Source: Fragilariopsis cylindrus CCMP1102
Lineage: Eukaryota > Bacillariophyta > Bacillariophyceae > Bacillariales > Bacillariaceae
Direction: 5' to 3'
Assembly: GCA_900095095.1 (NCBI GenBank)
Contig: FMBT01000421.1
Location: forward strand, 1 to 64,000
DNA length: 64,000 bases
Shown here: positions 59,116 to 64,000 of the stretch, piece after piece
Layout: the number at the start of each line of letters is the position of its first letter
Numbering within the stretch: the first letter of the stretch is position 1
Translations under genes and position numbers: made by a program
The notes under the pieces: generated by a model
The model's database searches: none
Seen by the model: the letters and a program-made list of their open reading frames with translations, nothing else
Told to the model about the DNA's origin: nothing

Positions 59116-59752
59116 GTGGTGTTGGCACCACTACATGACACCTCATTGACACTGTTAATATTTTATATGTCAACATTGTTCTTTTCGGACACAATCTCAA
59201 ATAACGCACGTTACGCGACGGCTATATTCATTCTGTGCGATCTTACAAACGCCCTAAGTAATCGCTAAAGAATTCATCGCGCTACAACCACCACGCGATT
59301 ACGGTATTTTGTGTCAACACCTACTACTACGTACTGTAACACCATCCAAGAGCATGTGGCAACTGTGAGTCTTCCCTCAATCATACCAGAGTTCACGTCC
59401 TCACGTATTGTAAAACAAGTAAGTGAAATGCGAACTGCTTTTCTACATTATTTCATCCCGTCACCTAAGGCGCTCATTACATGCACAGTAATACACTTTT
59501 AATTTATCATTACCCTTCATAGCTAAATCATAATTCTCTTACTGTCGCAAAGAAGTTTCATTATTTGTCCATCGCTCTTCATCTTTAAAATCCCTACAGT
59601 ACTTCAAATCAAATTACCATAATTGAATACCTACTGTTCAGTAATTAATTTTTAAGTGGTAGCCTTATTCACAACAAACAACACAAATAGCTTTAGCAAT
59701 AGAATCAATATAACAGCAGTATCGACAACAACAGTAAAACAGCAACGAGAAG

Positions 59753-61990
59753 ATGAAGACGTCTCAACAGCAATCCCAGCAATCCCAGCAATCCCATAGG
59801 ATGGCAATGGCAATGGCAATGGCATTGCCTTCATCTTCAGTCGTGCCTGGGTCATTATCATTATCATCGTGGTCACAACAAGCAAGAAATAAAATCAATA
59901 ATCATATCACAGACAATGAAAATAGTTGCAGCAGTAGTAGCAGTAACTACGGGAGTACCGCCAGCAGTAACGGCTGTTACGTTTCTGAAGGAACTCGAAA
60001 TTTTAATAATCATGAAAATATTAAAAATAATTTTCGTACAAGAGAGCAAGCACGAGTAAAAGAAGTAAAACAGCAACAATTGATAGATTTCAACATCAAC
60101 ATCAACAGCAACAATGAAGATGATGGCGAAGATGGTACGTCGTCGAGTAATATGGAGAAGGAAACGGAACAAATTGTTACACCTCTTATTGCTGCTTTTA
60201 TTATGAAGAATGATAAGAATAATGATAAGAATGAAGTACACGTACACGCGAAACTTATGAATACGATGGAACAAGAACAAGAACAAGACGGAGAACAAGA
60301 GCAACAAGTTTCAGTATCAATACATCCACATGATGTTGTGGTTGATTGGGGTAATTCTTTTCAAGTAGATAATACCAGAAATGAATTGTATCGTGCATTG
60401 ATTATGAAGAATCGTCGTGCTGCTGCTGCTGCTAGTGGTTCTACTACTGCGGAAGACAATGAAGATGATGATAATAATAGTATGAAACCATGGATAAGAA
60501 AAGTGATTGTTCAAGCAATTCATCAACGAGGATTACCACATGGAAGATTCCTTAGATCATCATTATCATTATCATCAAATGATTCAGATTCAAATCCAAC
60601 TACGTCAAATCATCATCAATCATGGACGGTGGTTTCAACTGAAGAAGCTGTTGAAGTTATTAACAAGACGTTATTTCAGAACCAAAACGAAAATGCAATA
60701 GCAGCGTTGCATGATGATAATCATAATGATCAACAAGAAGTACTACTTCCGTCATCATCTCAAACATCACGGTGCAACAACAACAACAACAACAAAAGAA
60801 TCGTCGTCCGTGATGCTGACAGTGATTACAATGATGACGGTAGTTGTGATAACAACGATGACCCTTCTCCTTCTCCTCGTCCGTTGAAAAAGAGATGCAT
60901 TCGTCGTCAACTACCAACAAGGAAAACGAAGAAGATCACGAAGACACATCCTCCTCAAGAGACGACGGATATCGTTATCGGTAATCGTAACCGAAAACAA
61001 ACGGATGCAAAGAAAACCACAACGAAGTTCGTCTCTGTTTCGAATACGTATCCTCAAGAGATTCTAGACATCGTTAATAATCAACAGACGAGTACGGAAA
61101 ATGTTACACATTATTCGCATGTCGGTGTTGAGAACACCAATATATCGATTTCTCGTGGCCTCAAGGAAGGTTGTAACAGTAAAACAACTATTGGGAGTAT
61201 GGATATGAATATGAATATGAAAATGGAACCCGAACAAGAAAGTTCTAGTAGTATTGAACAACAACACGATGATAAGTATAACAAGGATCCGACCAATAAG
61301 AAGCATCAGAAGAAACAAGTTAATAGAAAAGGCAAAACATATTATTCATTTCAAGAACGATTACTACAACTTGCTGATTATAAACAACAGAATGGTGATT
61401 GTAATGTACCAAAACTTTATAAGGGACATGGTAATCTTGGACATTTTGTTGGTGATCAAAGATATCAATATAAAAGATATAAAGGAAATAAAAAAAGTCC
61501 AATGACTGTGGAAAGAATTACAGCATTAGAAAAGTTAAATTTTGAATGGACATTAGTTATGTCATTTGACGAACGTCTTTCACAACTTGCACTATATAAG
61601 GAACAACATTCTATAAATAATGACTGTAATGTACCATTTCGTTACAAGGGATACAAGAATCTTGGTAGATGGGTCCGTGAACAACGACAACACTACAAGA
61701 ATTATAAAGAAAATAAACCCCGATCAATCACATTACAACAAATTATGGCATTGGAAGGATTGAATTTTGAATGGCGTCTTGATAGAACATACAAAGACCA
61801 ATCACCACCAAGAACATTGTCGTCGTTTGCATCACAACAAAAGAAGAAGAAGGAGAATATCAACAGTGACAATAATAATAAAATTGTACAAGCAGCAGTT
61901 GCTGCAGAAGAAGATGGTAGCGGTGGTCCAGGATGGCGTGATGGTTGTGGTGAATACTACGACAGCGACGATGATTGTTTGGTCTTTTAG
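59753..61990 (+). CDS. HA-domain (helicase-associated) protein, 745 aa
   Basis: A single clean frame. Residues 1-520 are low complexity (Gln, Asn, Asp, Ser) with basic patches such as RPLKKRCIRRQLPTRKTKK, which may be a nuclear localisation signal. Two helicase-associated repeats follow. HA1 (about 531-600) is FQERLLQLADYKQQNGDCNV with LGHFVGDQRYQYKRYKG and ALEKLNFEWTL. HA2 (about 603-680) is FDERLSQLALYKEQHSINND with LGRWVREQRQHYKNYKE and ALEGLNFEWRL. The C-terminus is charged and acidic. HA domains are helix bundles thought to bind nucleic acids. They were named for bacterial helicases, but in diatoms they usually occur without a helicase, as here. The family is highly expanded in diatoms and the role is unproven. 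Confidence 0.85.
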   Translation: MKTSQQQSQQSQQSHRMAMAMAMALPSSSVVPGSLSLSSWSQQARNKINNHITDNENSCSSSSSNYGSTASSNGCYVSEGTRNFNNHENIKNNFRTREQARVKEVKQQQLIDFNININSNNEDDGEDGTSSSNMEKETEQIVTPLIAAFIMKNDKNNDKNEVHVHAKLMNTMEQEQEQDGEQEQQVSVSIHPHDVVVDWGNSFQVDNTRNELYRALIMKNRRAAAAASGSTTAEDNEDDDNNSMKPWIRKVIVQAIHQRGLPHGRFLRSSLSLSSNDSDSNPTTSNHHQSWTVVSTEEAVEVINKTLFQNQNENAIAALHDDNHNDQQEVLLPSSSQTSRCNNNNNNKRIVVRDADSDYNDDGSCDNNDDPSPSPRPLKKRCIRRQLPTRKTKKITKTHPPQETTDIVIGNRNRKQTDAKKTTTKFVSVSNTYPQEILDIVNNQQTSTENVTHYSHVGVENTNISISRGLKEGCNSKTTIGSMDMNMNMKMEPEQESSSSIEQQHDDKYNKDPTNKKHQKKQVNRKGKTYYSFQERLLQLADYKQQNGDCNVPKLYKGHGNLGHFVGDQRYQYKRYKGNKKSPMTVERITALEKLNFEWTLVMSFDERLSQLALYKEQHSINNDCNVPFRYKGYKNLGRWVREQRQHYKNYKENKPRSITLQQIMALEGLNFEWRLDRTYKDQSPPRTLSSFASQQKKKKENINSDNNNKIVQAAVAAEEDGSGGPGWRDGCGEYYDSDDDCLVF

Positions 61991-62073
61991 AAGAAGATGA
62001 AAGAAGAACACGAACAAAACGATAGGATGAATGAATGAATGAAGATTGATCGCGGAAGTGAACTGAACTAACC

Positions 62074-62248
62074 CCCCCCCCCCCCCCATTTGCATTTGTG
62101 AGAAGAAGAAATAAAAAAACGAAAAATAAAACTTAAAGCTTAATGATCGATTGATACGTGTATAGGGGAATATATATACAATTGAATCGACTCTAGAGTC
62201 GAATACATCAACTCGACTCACTCAGCCGGGGGGGGGGGGGGGGGGGGC
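62074..62248. repeat. Paired poly(C) and poly(G) tracts
   Basis: A run of about 17 C (62072-62088) is followed 140 bp later by a run of about 22 G (62227-62248) on the same strand. The two could pair into a hairpin stem, and the G run could form a quadruplex. They lie just after the stop of the HA-domain gene. The lengths may be inexact in the assembly. Confidence 0.85.
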
Positions 62249-62454
62249 TGCACATTTATCTAATGCGACCGAAAGGAAGGTAAAAAGCAAATATATATAT
62301 ATAGATTTATGAGGAAGATTGTATTTTAGAATGACATGTTTTAAAGGAACGATTGCTTTTTTTAGAATTTGTACTGTACTTGATGGGGGACGTATAATAC
62401 TAGACGTTCGACGTTCGATTTGACTCCTCAAATCAAAAGGGGGTATGTATGTAT

Positions 62455-62581
62455 GTATGTATGACGATCACATTAAGTAGATTGTCGCCGTCGTGTGACC
62501 TTTTTCTATATGACTTGTTGACTTGATTCGACTCGACCCGGACCTTTTGCTTGTCTTTGTTGTTTCTCTGTTCGGAGTGTG
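62455..62581. repeat. Direct repeat, left copy (about 125 bp)
   Basis: Similar to 62905-63037, same orientation. Shared words: TATGACGATCACATTA, GTCGCCGT(C/T)GTG(T)GACC, TTTTTCTATxTGACTTG, CGGACCTTTTGCTTG and TTCGGAGTG. Confidence 0.8.
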
Positions 62582-62589
62582 TCTATTTA

Positions 62590-62853
62590 TTAATGCTTCT
62601 GCCATCTGTGTATCAAAACGAATCCAACAATTTGTACAATTGTCCAATGATCAATTGGACGAAATATTGTTAGTAAAAACACACCTATGAATATCTGGAT
62701 TGTACCAGGAACCAAAAATAGAAGTACATCCATGATGTCTATTGTTGTGTCTCCAGCAATAAAGACCCTTGCATATAGAGATAACGTTATTGACACAATT
62801 ATGGAAAAGACGATGCGGTTGCACCACCAATTGTCAGTGATATTGTACACCAT
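62590..62853 (-). CDS. Possible small membrane protein, 87 aa
   Basis: The frame reads back to 63114, but the first 87 residues of that reading are basic and repetitive. The ATG at 62853 gives a compact product starting MVYNITDNWWCNRIVFSIIV. Two or three hydrophobic segments are visible (about 12-33, 42-63 and 68-82), joined by short polar loops. I do not recognise the family. It lies between two direct copies of a 125-bp sequence, the right copy being in its promoter position. The composition fits a real small membrane protein, but length alone is weak evidence. Confidence 0.4.
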   Translation of the reverse strand: MVYNITDNWWCNRIVFSIIVSITLSLYARVFIAGDTTIDIMDVLLFLVPGTIQIFIGVFLLTIFRPIDHWTIVQIVGFVLIHRWQKH

Positions 62854-62904
62854 CCTTTGTGAAAAAAAAGACTGTTGTTGGAAACAAAACGAAGGGGGTT
62901 GTAC

Positions 62905-63037
62905 TATGACGATCACATTATAAGTGCTCGTCGATTGTATGTCGCCGTTGTGACCTTTTTCTATTTGACTTGACTTGACTCGGACCTTTTGCTTGGTGTC
63001 TTTCTTGTTTCTTCGTTTTTCTTTTCGGAGTGGTGTG
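62905..63037. repeat. Direct repeat, right copy
   Basis: The second copy of the repeat at 62455-62581. It lies directly upstream of the small minus-strand frame. The pair could result from a local duplication of a promoter segment. Confidence 0.8.
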
Positions 63038-63390
63038 ATAAGAAAAAAAAATCTATTCGTGCGTGACTGATTTTTTAAAAATAGAAGGAGAGGAAAAGAT
63101 TTCTTTCTTTTCATGTGAATGACTGACTGGCACGCTACATAAACGGCTATTTTATTTTACACATCCAAACAGCTAGCGCCCCGTTGTTTTGTCATTTGAA
63201 TGATCAAAAAACATACCGTTTCTCGATAGTAGCTACACATAAATCTGCATACAATATTCATTTCTTTTTCTTCCGACTTTAATTATTGCATTACGGTACC
63301 AAGTACTGTTGATTCAAGCACAAACGACAGAACCAACAACGACGACAATAATTATAAGAACAACAACAAAGTCAAAGTCAAAGCATACCT

Positions 63391-63957
63391 ATGCTTTACG
63401 ATTTCAAAAAAATAATAACGTCGTCAATCAATAAATATAAAGAAGCACGAAAGACTAAAATGGCATCACAACAGCAGCAACATCATCAACAACAGTATCA
63501 GCAGCCACAGCAGTACCAAGGGCAGCAGCAACAGCAACCATCCTATGGGAATGGTAATCCAAATCCACATAATCAACAAGATAGTGGTATGGCATCAATG
63601 GGTGATGCAACAGGATCCTACGTAACAGCACGTACAATGGCAACACAATCAATAGGAGGAAATGATACCGCAACAGTTGGTACGAATATTACTGGTGGTG
63701 GTTCAGTCACGGGTGGTGGTGGATCTGTGATTTTGGCACAACCAACTCCTGCCAAACATCCCAGTTTTTATACCACCTGTGGTTGTATTGAATGTTATAA
63801 ACCAAGTCGTGAAAATTTAAAATATAATTATGAATATGATGATATTAATGGTAAAAAACCTGCACAAGCTTATCCAAGAATTCGGGAACGTGGTGAATTT
63901 TATATTGATTCCTTTAATGGTGAACCATGGAGTTGTTCTTTTGGTACAGCTGAAAAG
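63391..63957 (+). CDS. First exon of a Gln-rich protein with Cys motif, running off the window
   Basis: The frame is open from ATG at 63391; a second ATG at 63460 (MASQQQQHHQQQYQQ) is a plausible alternative start. The exon ends at 63957 in phase 0, immediately before GTAAGT, and the frame would stop two codons later without splicing, so a second exon must lie beyond 64000. The N-terminus is Gln/Gly/Asn-rich. The C-terminal part is better conserved in appearance: HPSFYTTCGCIECYKPSREN, then YPRIRERGEFYIDSFNGEPW. The CGCIEC cluster may bind a metal. I do not recognise the family, and no function can be given from this part. Confidence 0.7.
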
Positions 63958-64000
63958 GTAAGTTAGTTGACAACTATTGAAATGTTGAAAGCGAAACGAA

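Overview
The window is nuclear DNA of a single-celled eukaryote, most likely a diatom. The reasons: short spliceosomal introns (GT...AG, mostly 110-450 nt); long Gln/His/Asn/Ser low-complexity tracts; several protein families abundant in diatoms (DUF6824-like domain, helicase-associated 'HA' repeats, PC-esterase type II membrane proteins); and a glycyl-tRNA synthetase with a signal-like leader ending in an A|F motif reminiscent of diatom plastid targeting. The species cannot be fixed from sequence alone. Base composition is AT-rich.

Layout. 0-7.4 kb: a UAP56/DDX39-type DECD helicase (5' part missing) and a two-exon type III phosphatidylinositol 4-kinase with a PH domain. 8-13.3 kb (minus): a two-exon DUF6824-like, very low-complexity protein and a coiled-coil protein of unknown role. 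14-18.2 kb (plus): a two-TM protein with SLATT-like architecture, a doubtful small spliced gene, and a secreted, probably GPI-anchored protein. 18.7-27.8 kb: a three-exon insulin-degrading-enzyme-type M16 protease facing a two-exon YAK1 kinase. 30-32 kb (minus): a PC-esterase-like Golgi-type membrane protein. 32-38 kb is a gene-poor, repeat-rich island: decayed repeated blocks, a roughly 0.55-kb direct duplication, and two near-complete 1-kb terminal-inverted-repeat elements with 4-bp target duplications.

38.4-48.4 kb carries ribosomal protein uS11, glycyl-tRNA synthetase, a PGPGW-like membrane protein and a CIA30-domain surface protein. In this stretch three genes are interrupted by about ten apparent single-base losses, while the genes on both sides read cleanly; a patch of poor consensus is the simplest explanation. 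50-55 kb: an organellar ACT-domain protein, a decayed HA-repeat gene and a three-exon YhdH-type quinone oxidoreductase. 55.6-58.2 kb: an intact 871-residue tyrosine recombinase with an N-terminal Cys-rich finger (Crypton-like), the most unusual gene here, with repeated TTGTTGA motifs upstream. 59.7-64 kb: an HA-domain protein, a small membrane protein between direct repeats, and the first exon of a Q-rich gene that runs off the window.

The genes do not form one pathway. They are a normal housekeeping and signalling mix (mRNA export, phosphoinositides, translation, proteolysis, kinase signalling) interrupted by mobile and repetitive DNA.
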